In this document: positions 25,991 through 33,341 of the stretch, one piece after another | Position numbering within the stretch: the first letter of the stretch is position 1 | How the letters are laid out: each line of letters starts with the position of its first letter | Assembly: GCA_023411815.1 (NCBI GenBank) | Contig: JAEYOJ010000083.1 | Span: 1 to 39,036, forward strand | DNA: 39,036 nt | Direction: 5' to 3' | Source: Pseudomonadota bacterium | Lineage (GTDB): Bacteria > Desulfobacterota > Desulfovibrionia > Desulfovibrionales > Desulfovibrionaceae | The notes under the pieces: model-generated | What the model saw: only the letters and a program-made list of their open reading frames with translations | Database searches by the model: none | Told to the model about the DNA's origin: nothing | Position numbers and translations under genes: made by a program

Positions 25991-27024
25991 GAGGCACGCA
26001 TCTTTCCAGAAGGGCCTTCCTGTGCGCCCTGGGCGTCCTGGGCCTGGGCGCGGCCGCATCCACCACGCCCGTCATGGCCGCCATTCGCCTGACCGAGGCC
26101 CTGAAGATCGGAAACGTCTACAAGGTCAGCGAAAACCGCTTCCTCATGGGCACCTACGTGGCCATCACCGCGGTGCACGAGTCCAGACAGGCCGCCGAGA
26201 ACGCCATCGGCCTGGCCTTCGCCGAGATGGAGCGCCTCCGGGCCATCCTCGACCGCCACGACGCGAGCGCCCCGCTGGCGCATCTGAACATCAGCGGACG
26301 CCTGTCCGACGTCGAGCCCGAGCTTTTCGCGGTCATGCGCGAGGCCCTGGACTTCAACAGACTCAGCGCCGGGGCCTTCGACGCCACCGTCCTGCCCGTG
26401 GTCCAAGTCCTGAAGGGCCGCGGCGGCAAGACCCCCTCGGAGAAGGATCTGCGCGCGGCTCTCGATCTGGTCGGTTCCGACGCCGTACGCCTCTCCCACT
26501 CCGGAATCAGCTTCGGCAGACAGGGCATGGGCGTGACCCTGGACGGCATCGCCAAGGGCTTCATCGTGGACCGCGCTTCGGACGTGCTGGCCGCCAACGG
26601 CGTCGCCGACCACCTGATCAACGCGGGCGGCGACATCCGCGCCAGGGGCGGACGCGCCGACGGACAGCCCTGGACCGTGGCCATCGAGGACCCGGCCAAG
26701 CAAGGCGACTACCCGGCTATCCTGCACCTCAGGGACGCCGCCGTCGCCACGTCCGGCGGCTATGAGCTTTTCTACGACGCCGGGCGAACGCGCCACCATG
26801 TGGTCGACCCGAGGACGGCCCGCTCGCCGGGCAAGAGCCTCAGCGTGTCCGTGACCGCGCGGACCGTCATGGCGGCCGACGCCCTGGCCACGTCCGTGTT
26901 CGTCATGCCCCCCAGGGACGGACTCAGCTTCATCGACAGCATGCCCGCAAACGAATGCCTGATCGTCGGCGACAGCGGCGGCAGGCTGGCTTCCAGACAT
27001 TGGGGCGGACTCGTTGCCTCATAG
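25987..27024 (+). CDS. apbE: FAD:protein FMN transferase ApbE, Tat-exported
   Basis: A 345-residue enzyme that splits FAD and attaches FMN covalently to Thr or Ser of target proteins, here most likely RnfG. The N-terminus has a twin-arginine motif, SRRAFLCALG, followed by a hydrophobic stretch and Ala-x-Ala-like site, so export is through Tat. Family motifs are FLMGTYVAI, GVTLDGIAKGFIVDRA, LINAGGDIRARG and ATSGGYE with HHVVDPRTA. Its ATG overlaps the rnfB stop (ATGA), tying its amount to the complex. It ends the rnf operon; no terminator was seen directly after it. Confidence 0.93.
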   Translation: MRGTHLSRRAFLCALGVLGLGAAASTTPVMAAIRLTEALKIGNVYKVSENRFLMGTYVAITAVHESRQAAENAIGLAFAEMERLRAILDRHDASAPLAHLNISGRLSDVEPELFAVMREALDFNRLSAGAFDATVLPVVQVLKGRGGKTPSEKDLRAALDLVGSDAVRLSHSGISFGRQGMGVTLDGIAKGFIVDRASDVLAANGVADHLINAGGDIRARGGRADGQPWTVAIEDPAKQGDYPAILHLRDAAVATSGGYELFYDAGRTRHHVVDPRTARSPGKSLSVSVTARTVMAADALATSVFVMPPRDGLSFIDSMPANECLIVGDSGGRLASRHWGGLVAS

Positions 27025-27136
27025 TGAGTCTCGCAGTGCAACCGGAGGAAACCATAATGCGGTATTGCCAAGGGCGGTTGCATGACCCCTGCTTCCCGTC
27101 TGGACTCCGGGGGCGATCCGATTTAGGCTCGCCTCC

Positions 27137-27838
27137 ATGCTTCGGCTGACAAAGGTATCCTACAACTTTGGGTCCAACTGGGCCTTGAAGAACATCTCCT
27201 TCTCCCTGCAGAAAGGCGACTTTCTCTTTCTCACCGGCCCTTCCGGCGCGGGCAAGACCACGCTGCTGCGCCTTCTGTACGGAGCATTGCCGCTCACGCG
27301 CGGACTGGCGCAGGTGGCCGGCTTCCAGCTCAAGGGGCTCAGGCGCAAGCAATTGCCGCTCCTGCGCCGGCAGATCGGCGTGGTCTTCCAGGACTTCAAG
27401 ATCCTGCCCCTGCGCACGGCCTTCGACAACGTGGCCCTGGCCCTGGAGGTGCGCGGCACGCCCCCGCAGCTCATCGAACGCCGGGTGCGCGCCGTGTTGC
27501 GCGCCCTGGAGCTGGAGGACAAGGCCCACGCGCAGTGCGAGAAGCTCTCGGGCGGAGAGCAGCAGCGAGTGGCCATCGCCCGTTCGGTGGTCATCAACCC
27601 GCAGCTCATCCTGGCCGACGAGCCCACGGGCAACCTGGACCCGGAGCTTTCCACGCGGCTCATGGACGTGTTCAAGCAGTTCCACACCTTCGGCACGACC
27701 ATCATCATGGCCACGCACAGCCCGGACATCGTGCACTCCCAGCCCGAGGCCAAGGTCCTGCACCTGGAGCACGGCACCATCGCGGCGGCGAGCTTTCCCC
27801 TGGACGAGGTCGAGGGCGTGCCCGAGGAGTGGCTGTAA
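27137..27838 (+). CDS. ftsE: Cell division ATP-binding protein FtsE
   Basis: A 233-residue ABC ATPase of the septal ring; with FtsX it regulates peptidoglycan hydrolases during division. Walker A is GPSGAGKTTLLRLL, signature LSGGEQQRVAIARS, Walker B LILADEPTGNLD, and the H-loop is MATHSPDIV. The Q-loop region FQDFKILP fits FtsE. The ribosome site before the ATG at 27137 is weak. The stop overlaps the ftsX start (TAATG). No terminator is seen between apbE and ftsE, but the 112-base gap argues for separate transcription. Confidence 0.93.
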   Translation: MLRLTKVSYNFGSNWALKNISFSLQKGDFLFLTGPSGAGKTTLLRLLYGALPLTRGLAQVAGFQLKGLRRKQLPLLRRQIGVVFQDFKILPLRTAFDNVALALEVRGTPPQLIERRVRAVLRALELEDKAHAQCEKLSGGEQQRVAIARSVVINPQLILADEPTGNLDPELSTRLMDVFKQFHTFGTTIIMATHSPDIVHSQPEAKVLHLEHGTIAAASFPLDEVEGVPEEWL

Positions 27839-28737
27839 TGCGCACACTCTTGCGTCTCATCTGGCGCGGCGTGGAGGAGATGGCCCTGCACCCCTGGGCC
27901 CAGCTGCTGACCTTGGCCGCCGTGACGCTGGTGGCCTTCCTGGCCGGGCTGTTCCTGCTCTTCCTGCACAACCTGGAGCAGCGCATCGCCGCCACGCAAG
28001 GCCATGTGGAATTCCATCTCTACTGGCGGGCCGACGCCGTCCAGAGCCAGGTCGAGGCCCAATGGCGGGAGCTGCGCGGCCTGGAGGGGCTGGAGTCCAT
28101 GCAGACCTATACGCCCAGGCAGGCCCTCGATCACCTGGCGGCGTCCCTGGACGCCGGCGGCCCGAGGGGCCAGGGCGGTTCCGGCGGACGCTTCGGCTGG
28201 ATGAAGGACGCGGACAAGCTCCTGCCCGCCACGGCCCTGCTGAACTTCAGCGTGCCGGCGGAGAACTCCGATTGGGCCAGGGCCATGCTGGACAGGCTCC
28301 GGAAGCTGCAAGGCCTGGACTCGGTGCACTACAATCCGCTGCAATACGACATGGCGCGCACCTGGAGCCGGCTGAGCAACCGGATGGTCTGGCTGCTGGT
28401 GGGCTTCCTGGCCGTCGTGGCCGGGCTGTCCGTGGGCAACACCATCAAGCTTTCCCTCTACTCGCGGAAGAACGAACTCGAAATACTGCACCTGGTGGGC
28501 GCGACCGAGGGTTACATCCGCATGCCGCTCCTGGTCGAAGGCGCCCTGCTGGGGGGCACCGGCAGCTTCCTGGCCCTCGGGCTGCTCAAGCTGCTGCAGC
28601 TCACGGCCGATTCCCTGCTGAACGTCCCGCCGCTGCTCATCCATGTCCAATTCCTGCCTCAGACCACGATCCTGTCCCTGGCCGCCGTGCTCACGGGCGT
28701 GTGCGTGCTGAGCAGCTGGGTGGCCGTCTCGCGCTGA
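27838..28737 (+). CDS. ftsX: Cell division protein FtsX
   Basis: 299 residues, four membrane helices: one near the N-terminus (about 20-45), a periplasmic domain with an Asp/Gly-rich region, then three C-terminal helices. The FtsX hallmark segment appears as SVGNTIKLSLYSRKNELEILHLVGAT, with VEGALLGGTGSFLALG after it. It starts within the ftsE stop (TAATG). This is the membrane partner of FtsE and relays ATP-driven changes to periplasmic amidase activators. Confidence 0.92.
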   Translation: MRTLLRLIWRGVEEMALHPWAQLLTLAAVTLVAFLAGLFLLFLHNLEQRIAATQGHVEFHLYWRADAVQSQVEAQWRELRGLEGLESMQTYTPRQALDHLAASLDAGGPRGQGGSGGRFGWMKDADKLLPATALLNFSVPAENSDWARAMLDRLRKLQGLDSVHYNPLQYDMARTWSRLSNRMVWLLVGFLAVVAGLSVGNTIKLSLYSRKNELEILHLVGATEGYIRMPLLVEGALLGGTGSFLALGLLKLLQLTADSLLNVPPLLIHVQFLPQTTILSLAAVLTGVCVLSSWVAVSR

Positions 28738-28794
28738 GCGCTCACGCCCGCCCACGCTCCCTTCCTGATGCCTAGGACCGACAAGGCGTAACCG

Positions 28795-28830
28795 GGAAAA
28801 GGGCCCAGCCCTCTCTCAGTTGCCATGCAA
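28795..28830 (+). repeat. Partial family 2 palindromic element, copy G
   Basis: GGGCCCAGCCCTCTCTCAGT followed by TGCC resembles the last hairpin of the element at 35790-35849 (GGGCGGCGCCCTCTCTCGGT followed by TGCA), with changes. It lies about 60 bases after the ftsX stop. Only one hairpin half is clear, so it may be a decayed copy. Confidence 0.4.
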
Positions 28831-28930
28831 TCCGCTATATCTTGAAGAGCTCAACAATTCATATTCTGGCGAGATATGTCGTGAAGGAAGAGAGCCGCTC
28901 CGGAGGGAGGGATCATTCCGCAGGACAGGT

Positions 28931-30121
28931 TTACTGATGGTCTTCCGTCCTGATCCGGCAGGCAGCCGGCGGCACGAAGGCCATAGCCGTGGCGAGCATG
29001 GCCAGGGCCAGCAGGCTGGCGGCCAGGAACACGCTGTCCAGGCTCAGCCAGGCGTGCACGCCGCCGGCCAGAAGCGGGCCCACGGTCTGGCCCAGGCGGA
29101 GCAGGGTGCCGTACATGGCCATGTAGCCCGCGCGATAGCGATTCGGGGCCATGCGGCTGAGCAGCGTGGTCATGCTGGGCAGGGTCGCGCCCTGGGCCAG
29201 GCCGAACAGACACATGGGCAGGATGAGCAGCCACTTGTCGCCCAGAAACGGCGTGAGCGCGAAACAGGCGGCGTAGAGCACGCAGCCCAGGCGGATGAGC
29301 CAGGCCTCGGAGACTACGACGGTGATGCGCCCGAGTTGCGAGGCGCCCATGCCGGCGAAGACCGAGGCCGAGGAGATGATCAGCCCGATGGCCACGGGCG
29401 AGGCCTCGAAGCGCTGGTCCAGCAGGATGGGATAGAAGGTGATGACCGGACCGTAGAGCAGGATGAAGGCGGCGAAGGTCGTGGCCAGCAGGCCCAGGGT
29501 GGCCGGCGTGTTCATGTGCCGGCAGGCCGAGCGGATGTAGGTCATGAACGGCTCGCCCTTTTCCATGGGCTTGACCTGGAGCTTGCGCGCCAGGAGCCAA
29601 GCCAGAGGCAGGGCCGAAAGATGCAGGAGGAACGGCGCGCGCCAGCCGAGCATGCCGAGCAGGCCGCCCAGGGCCGGATAGGAGGCCGTGCCGATGCTCA
29701 GTACCGCCGCGTTGTAGCCCATGGCCGTGGCCAGGTCTCGGCCGTGGTACATGTCGCCGATGAGCGTGGTGGCCAGCATGCCCAAGGCCGCCGCACCCAC
29801 CCCCTGCACGAAGCGCAGCGCCAGCAGGAAATGAAAATCCGGCGCCAGCGCGCACAGGCCGCCGAAGACTCCGAAGATCACCAGGGACGGGAGCAGGACT
29901 GCCCGGCGACCGTACCTGTCCGCCAGAATGCCCACCAGCGGAGCCAGCACGATGCCAGGCAGGGTGAAGACCGTGATGATAAGACCCACGGCCGTGGGGT
30001 CGAGGTCGAAATCGCGCATCATGTCCGGGATGACGGGAAAGATCGTGGACACGCCCAGCACGACCATGAGGGTGATGCCGAACACGAGCTGCAGAGGCGG
30101 ATCTAGGTAGAGCTTGCGCAT
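28931..30121 (-). CDS. Major facilitator superfamily transporter
   Basis: A 396-residue protein with twelve hydrophobic segments, the size and layout of a MFS efflux permease. The loop between helices 2 and 3 has GILADRYGRRAVLLPS, the classic MFS motif, and there is a charged central loop (ARKLQVKPMEKGEPF) between halves. The first half has a GxxxxPxxGG motif region (VGAAALGMLATTLIGD), typical of drug efflux members. The substrate cannot be predicted. The ATG at 30121 has a weak ribosome site. It is downstream of dapF on the same strand but separated by a repeat. Confidence 0.88.
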   Translation of the reverse strand: MRKLYLDPPLQLVFGITLMVVLGVSTIFPVIPDMMRDFDLDPTAVGLIITVFTLPGIVLAPLVGILADRYGRRAVLLPSLVIFGVFGGLCALAPDFHFLLALRFVQGVGAAALGMLATTLIGDMYHGRDLATAMGYNAAVLSIGTASYPALGGLLGMLGWRAPFLLHLSALPLAWLLARKLQVKPMEKGEPFMTYIRSACRHMNTPATLGLLATTFAAFILLYGPVITFYPILLDQRFEASPVAIGLIISSASVFAGMGASQLGRITVVVSEAWLIRLGCVLYAACFALTPFLGDKWLLILPMCLFGLAQGATLPSMTTLLSRMAPNRYRAGYMAMYGTLLRLGQTVGPLLAGGVHAWLSLDSVFLAASLLALAMLATAMAFVPPAACRIRTEDHQ

Positions 30122-30210
30122 GGGCTGAAGCCATACAGCAAAGCTCCGGGGTTGGAAACGCCGACGCGGAACAGGCGGCAGCGGCCCGCATGGGCCTTTT
30201 TCCCCAAAAA

Positions 30211-30280
30211 TACGCGGGTCCAGGGCGTCGTCACGCCCTGGTGGGGAGAGGTCTGGAGAGGGGTAAAACCCCTCTCCAGC
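30211..30280 (-). repeat. Dispersed palindromic element, family 1, copy B
   Basis: Two hairpins in series: CCAGGGCG/CGCCCTGG at about 30220-30241 and CTGGAGAGGGG/CCCCTCTCCAG around TAAAA (about 30254-30279). The first part is nearly identical to copy A (681-710). It ends 14 bases from the dapF stop, in dapF orientation. Confidence 0.75.
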
Positions 30281-30293
30281 TACAGCCGAAATC

Positions 30294-31142
30294 TTACAGC
30301 TTGAGCCCGACGCTTTCCAACAACAGATTCCCGGTAAACGTAACCGTGGCGGCTCCGGCCAGGAAGACGTTGTTGCCGTCCACGCTGATGGTCAGCCGCT
30401 CGCCGCCGCTGGTGGTCACGTCGACCTCCGGGCCGGTCAGCCCGAGCTTGTGGGCCAGGTACACGGCTGCGGAGGCTCCGGTGCCGCAGGCGTAGGTCTC
30501 GGCCTCCACGCCGCGCTCGTAGGTGCGCAGGAGCATGGTCTTCCTGTCCACGACCTGGGCGAAGTTGGCGTTGGTGCCCTTGGGCCGGAAGGTCTCGTGG
30601 TAGCGCACGGCACGGCCCAGGCCGGGCAGGTCCACCTTGGCCACATCATCCACGAAGATGACCGTGTGCGGCACGCCGGTGTTCACGAAGTGGGCGCGCC
30701 AGGTATGGTCCGCCGCGGGCAGGGCGATGTCCAGGCGGGCGTCCTTGGCCGGGGTGAGCTGCACCTTGACCCGGCCGGAGTCGAGCACCTCGGCGCGCAC
30801 CGGGCCGGCGTCCGTGCCGATGGCGTGGCGCGCCGGGGCGATGCCCAGCAGGTAGGCCAGGCGTGCGGCGCAGCGTGAGCCGTTGCCGCACATCTCGGCC
30901 CGCGAGCCGTCGGCGTTGTAGAAGTGCCAGATGAAATCCACGCCAGGCCGGTCGGCCGGAGGATTCTCCAGGAAGAAAATGCCGTCGGCGCCCACGCCGA
31001 AGGCCCTGCGGCACACGGCCCTGGCCCAGTCGGCCATGGCCTCCATGGGTACGCGCTTGTCGCGGTTGTCGATGACCACGAAGTCGTTGCCGCTGCCTTG
31101 CATCTTCACGAAGGGCATCTGCTGCCCGAGGGTATCCAACAT
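30294..31142 (-). CDS. dapF: Diaminopimelate epimerase
   Basis: Converts LL-diaminopimelate to meso-DAP for lysine and peptidoglycan. 282 residues (family about 275). The two catalytic cysteines are in MCGNGSRCAA and ACGTGASA; other marks are KMQGSGNDFVVID at the N-terminus and FNADGSRAEMCG as FYNADGSRAE. The start ATG at 31142 gives MLDTLGQQMPF; an ATG at 31118 (MPFVKMQGSG) would also give a complete enzyme, and neither has a strong ribosome site. A longer frame runs upstream to 31304 but that stretch does not look coding. Confidence 0.94.
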   Translation of the reverse strand: MLDTLGQQMPFVKMQGSGNDFVVIDNRDKRVPMEAMADWARAVCRRAFGVGADGIFFLENPPADRPGVDFIWHFYNADGSRAEMCGNGSRCAARLAYLLGIAPARHAIGTDAGPVRAEVLDSGRVKVQLTPAKDARLDIALPAADHTWRAHFVNTGVPHTVIFVDDVAKVDLPGLGRAVRYHETFRPKGTNANFAQVVDRKTMLLRTYERGVEAETYACGTGASAAVYLAHKLGLTGPEVDVTTSGGERLTISVDGNNVFLAGAATVTFTGNLLLESVGLKL

Positions 31143-31279
31143 GCGCTTGAGCCTCGCTGATTGAGAAGTAGGCCTGCAAATTAGCAGAGAGGGCAAGTCC
31201 CTGTCGAGAAGCGGCGGACGCCGTGCCCCTGAAGACCTCGCGGGAACCATTGCGGAAAAATCCGGCGACGGGTATGGGT

Positions 31280-31317
31280 GAGACAGGATTGATCGGCGAA
31301 TCAATCCGGACTGTCTC
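31280..31317. promoter_or_regulatory. Bulged inverted repeat upstream of dapF
   Basis: GAGACAG-GATTGAT (31280-31293) pairs with ATCAATC-CGGA-CTGTCTC (31300-31317): fourteen pairs with a four-base bulge and the loop CGGCGA. It lies 138 bases from the dapF start and could be a protein-binding site or an RNA hairpin. Confidence 0.5.
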
Positions 31318-31443
31318 GGCCTCTAGACGCTGAAGGGCGCACGCCGGGCTGTCCGCAACACACGTTTGACGCGAACCTGACGCGAGGAATCACGGCCCAC
31401 CGGGCCAGGGCCGCCGCGCGCTCGTTCGAGGTCTCCCCGAGGC

Positions 31444-31487
31444 GACGGCCGCGGCCAGCAGGATTTCGGCCGCGGCCGTCGTCTTTT
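31444..31487 (+). terminator. Terminator-like hairpin before gluQ with no gene in front
   Basis: A perfect 13-bp stem GACGGCCGCGGCC/GGCCGCGGCCGTC with an 11-base loop is followed by GTCTTTT. On the plus strand no gene precedes it (dapF is divergent), so it either ends an untranslated RNA or is a leader terminator of gluQ. Confidence 0.65.
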
Positions 31488-31591
31488 CCGCCCTGCTTCG
31501 CGGCTGTCGTTGACATTCGCCGCGCCCGGCGTTTGAATGCCGGCCGGACACGCGCCGCTGGCGCTCAAATCACCAGAATCGCAGGATTTCC

Positions 31592-32563
31592 ATGCAGGCC
31601 ATTCGCGGACGTTTCGCCCCAAGCCCCACGGGCAGCATGCACCTCGGCAACGCCTGGGCCGCGCTGCTGGGCTGGCTGGCCGTGCGCTCCCGGGGCGGGC
31701 GCATGGTCCTGCGCATCGAGGATCTGGACCCGGAGCGCTCCCGGCCCGAATACGCGGCCAGCCTGCTGCAGGACCTGGCCTGGCTGGGCCTTGATTGGGA
31801 CGAAGGCCCGGACAAGGGCGGGCCCTACGCGCCCTATGTGCAATCCCAGCGTCTGGTCCTGTACGACGGGGCGCTGCGGGATCTGGCTGAACGCGGGCTG
31901 GTCTATCCCTGCTACTGCACGCGCAAGGAGCTGCGCACGGCGGCCTCCGCACCGCACGCGGGCGAGGAGGCCCCGGTCTACGGCGGCGCATGCCGGCTGC
32001 TCGGCATCGAGGAGCGCCGGGAGCGGGAGCGCGCCGGACGCAGCCCGGCCCTGCGCCTGCGCTGCCCGGCCGGGGCGGTGAGCTTCACGGACCTGCTGCG
32101 CGGCCGTATCACCGTGGATCCGGCCCTGTCGGCGGGCGATTTCGCCCTGCGCCGCTCCGACGGGGTGCACGCCTACCAGTTGGCCGTGGTGGTGGACGAC
32201 GGCGCCATGGGCATCAACCTGGTGGTGCGCGGCGACGACCTGCTCTCATCCACTCCGGCCCAGGTCGCCCTGTTCCGCTTACTCGGGTACGCTCCGCCGG
32301 TTTTCATGCATGTTCCGCTTCTGGTGGACCTCTCGGGCATACGTCTGTCCAAGCGCCACGGCAGCCTGGAGATCCGGCGCCTGCGCGCGAACGGTGCTCG
32401 CCCCGAGGCCGTTCTGGGCTATCTGGGCTGGAAGGCCGGGCTCCTGTCCGAGTTGCGACCCGCAACGGCCTCTGAAATGCTGGCCTCCTTCGATCCCTCC
32501 AGAATTCCAGGCTTACCGGTGAACGTGGAAGAGAATGCGGAAGCCATGATCCTGGCCCGATAA
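31592..32563 (+). CDS. gluQ: Glutamyl-queuosine tRNA(Asp) synthetase
   Basis: A 323-residue truncated GluRS homologue that attaches glutamate to queuosine in the tRNA-Asp anticodon. It has the class I catalytic core only: GRFAPSPTGSMHLGNAWAAL (HIGH-like), VLRIEDLDPERS, a zinc site with CYC and a later Cys in YGGACR, and the KMSKS-like LSKRHGSLEIRR. The anticodon-binding domain of GluRS is absent, which distinguishes GluQ from GltX. Length is near the E. coli value (about 300). Start ATG at 31592. Confidence 0.93.
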   Translation: MQAIRGRFAPSPTGSMHLGNAWAALLGWLAVRSRGGRMVLRIEDLDPERSRPEYAASLLQDLAWLGLDWDEGPDKGGPYAPYVQSQRLVLYDGALRDLAERGLVYPCYCTRKELRTAASAPHAGEEAPVYGGACRLLGIEERRERERAGRSPALRLRCPAGAVSFTDLLRGRITVDPALSAGDFALRRSDGVHAYQLAVVVDDGAMGINLVVRGDDLLSSTPAQVALFRLLGYAPPVFMHVPLLVDLSGIRLSKRHGSLEIRRLRANGARPEAVLGYLGWKAGLLSELRPATASEMLASFDPSRIPGLPVNVEENAEAMILAR

Positions 32564-32861
32564 TGCCTGCAGCACACAAGCCTGATCTACGATAAACGCA
32601 ATCCAGCCTCTCTACGCCCGCCTCGTTACTAAACAAAGTACAGCCAAAGTGGATGCTCTTTTTTGACATCCTTCAAAATTGTATGTAATGCATCCTAAAT
32701 TTTGTGTGTGCTCTTTGACTCAAGGCAAAATAAATAACTTACAACGGAATATTAGCTTTACTCACGGCCCATCCATTTGGAATGGATTCCACCCGCACCC
32801 ATGCAGTTCACTCACGGTTTTTCTAAATACACGCACGATGGCAGAGAAGAGGATACATTGC
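32564..32861 (+). other. 298-base AT-rich gap before the tetrahaem cytochrome gene
   Basis: Clearly lower GC than the rest of the window, with runs such as TAAATTTTGTGTGTG and GGCAAAATAAATAACTTAC. No gene was recognised. TTGACA at 32663-32668 is a consensus -35 box; TGTAAT at 32684-32689 (spacing 15) or TAATGC at 32686-32691 (spacing 17) could be the -10. Such a region is typical of a strong promoter or of transferred DNA. Confidence 0.6.
32663..32691 (+). promoter_or_regulatory. Candidate promoter of the cytochrome-chemoreceptor operon
   Basis: Consensus TTGACA at 32663-32668 with a -10-like TGTAAT/TAATGC at 32684-32691, within an AT-rich stretch. The next start codon on this strand is 32862, giving an untranslated leader of about 160 bases. 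Confidence 0.45.
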
Positions 32862-33332
32862 ATGCACGCGTTGAGATGGTTAAGCCATAGGCGAATCGCC
32901 CTGATTCTCTTTCCTCTTTCCCTTTTCCTGTTTCCGGACATGGCTCTTGGAAACTCCTTTGTGGGCAGCAAGGCCTGCGCGCAATGCCATGAGACCGAAT
33001 ACGCTGCCTACAGCCAGTACTCCAAGAAGGCTTGCTCCTGGAAAGCCGTGACCAAGATGGCCTCCGACCTAAAGCCTCACGAATTGCAGACGTGCTACGC
33101 ATGCCACACCACCGGCTACGGCCAGGGCGGATTCGTAAGCATCGAGCAGACGCCCCACCTGGCGGACGTGGGCTGTGAAACGTGCCACGGCCCGGGCAAG
33201 GAGCACGCCGAGACGGGCGACCCGACCAACATCCGCCGCAAGATCACCATCAAGGACTGCGAAGTCTGCCATAACTCCGAGCGTGTAGGGTCTTTCAATT
33301 TCAAGCCGCTGGTGCACAGCGGCGCGCATTAG
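32862..33332 (+). CDS. Periplasmic tetrahaem cytochrome (cytochrome c554-like)
   Basis: 156 residues. A signal peptide (about 1-29, with LSHRRIALILFPLSLFLFP) is followed by four CXXCH haem sites: C39-H43, C78-H82, C105-H109 and C133-H137. The segment ACQ-like start GSKACAQCHETEYAAYSQYS, GCETCHGPGKEHAE and FNFKPLVHSGAH fit the cytochrome c554 family. In relatives I recall A-H-S-W after YSKK; here it is ACSW, with Cys58 in place of a possible His ligand. The ATG at 32862 has AAGAGGA eight bases upstream; an ATG at 32838 lacks a site. The chemoreceptor gene starts nine bases after the stop, so the two form an operon. Confidence 0.9.
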   Translation: MHALRWLSHRRIALILFPLSLFLFPDMALGNSFVGSKACAQCHETEYAAYSQYSKKACSWKAVTKMASDLKPHELQTCYACHTTGYGQGGFVSIEQTPHLADVGCETCHGPGKEHAETGDPTNIRRKITIKDCEVCHNSERVGSFNFKPLVHSGAH

Positions 33333-33341
33333 GAGGCCGGA

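Larger units (their letters stand above)
31143..31591. other. 449-base divergent intergenic region between dapF and gluQ
   Basis: Holds two strong inverted repeats, listed separately, and a TTGACG at 31366 that could be a -35 box without a good -10 partner. No protein-coding gene with ribosome site was recognised. A small RNA ending at 31487 is possible. Confidence 0.5.

Noticed and set aside
23810..26059. A 749-codon minus-strand frame opposite rnfB
   Set aside because: No motifs and mirrored composition; the plus strand has all Fe-S and nucleotide motifs.
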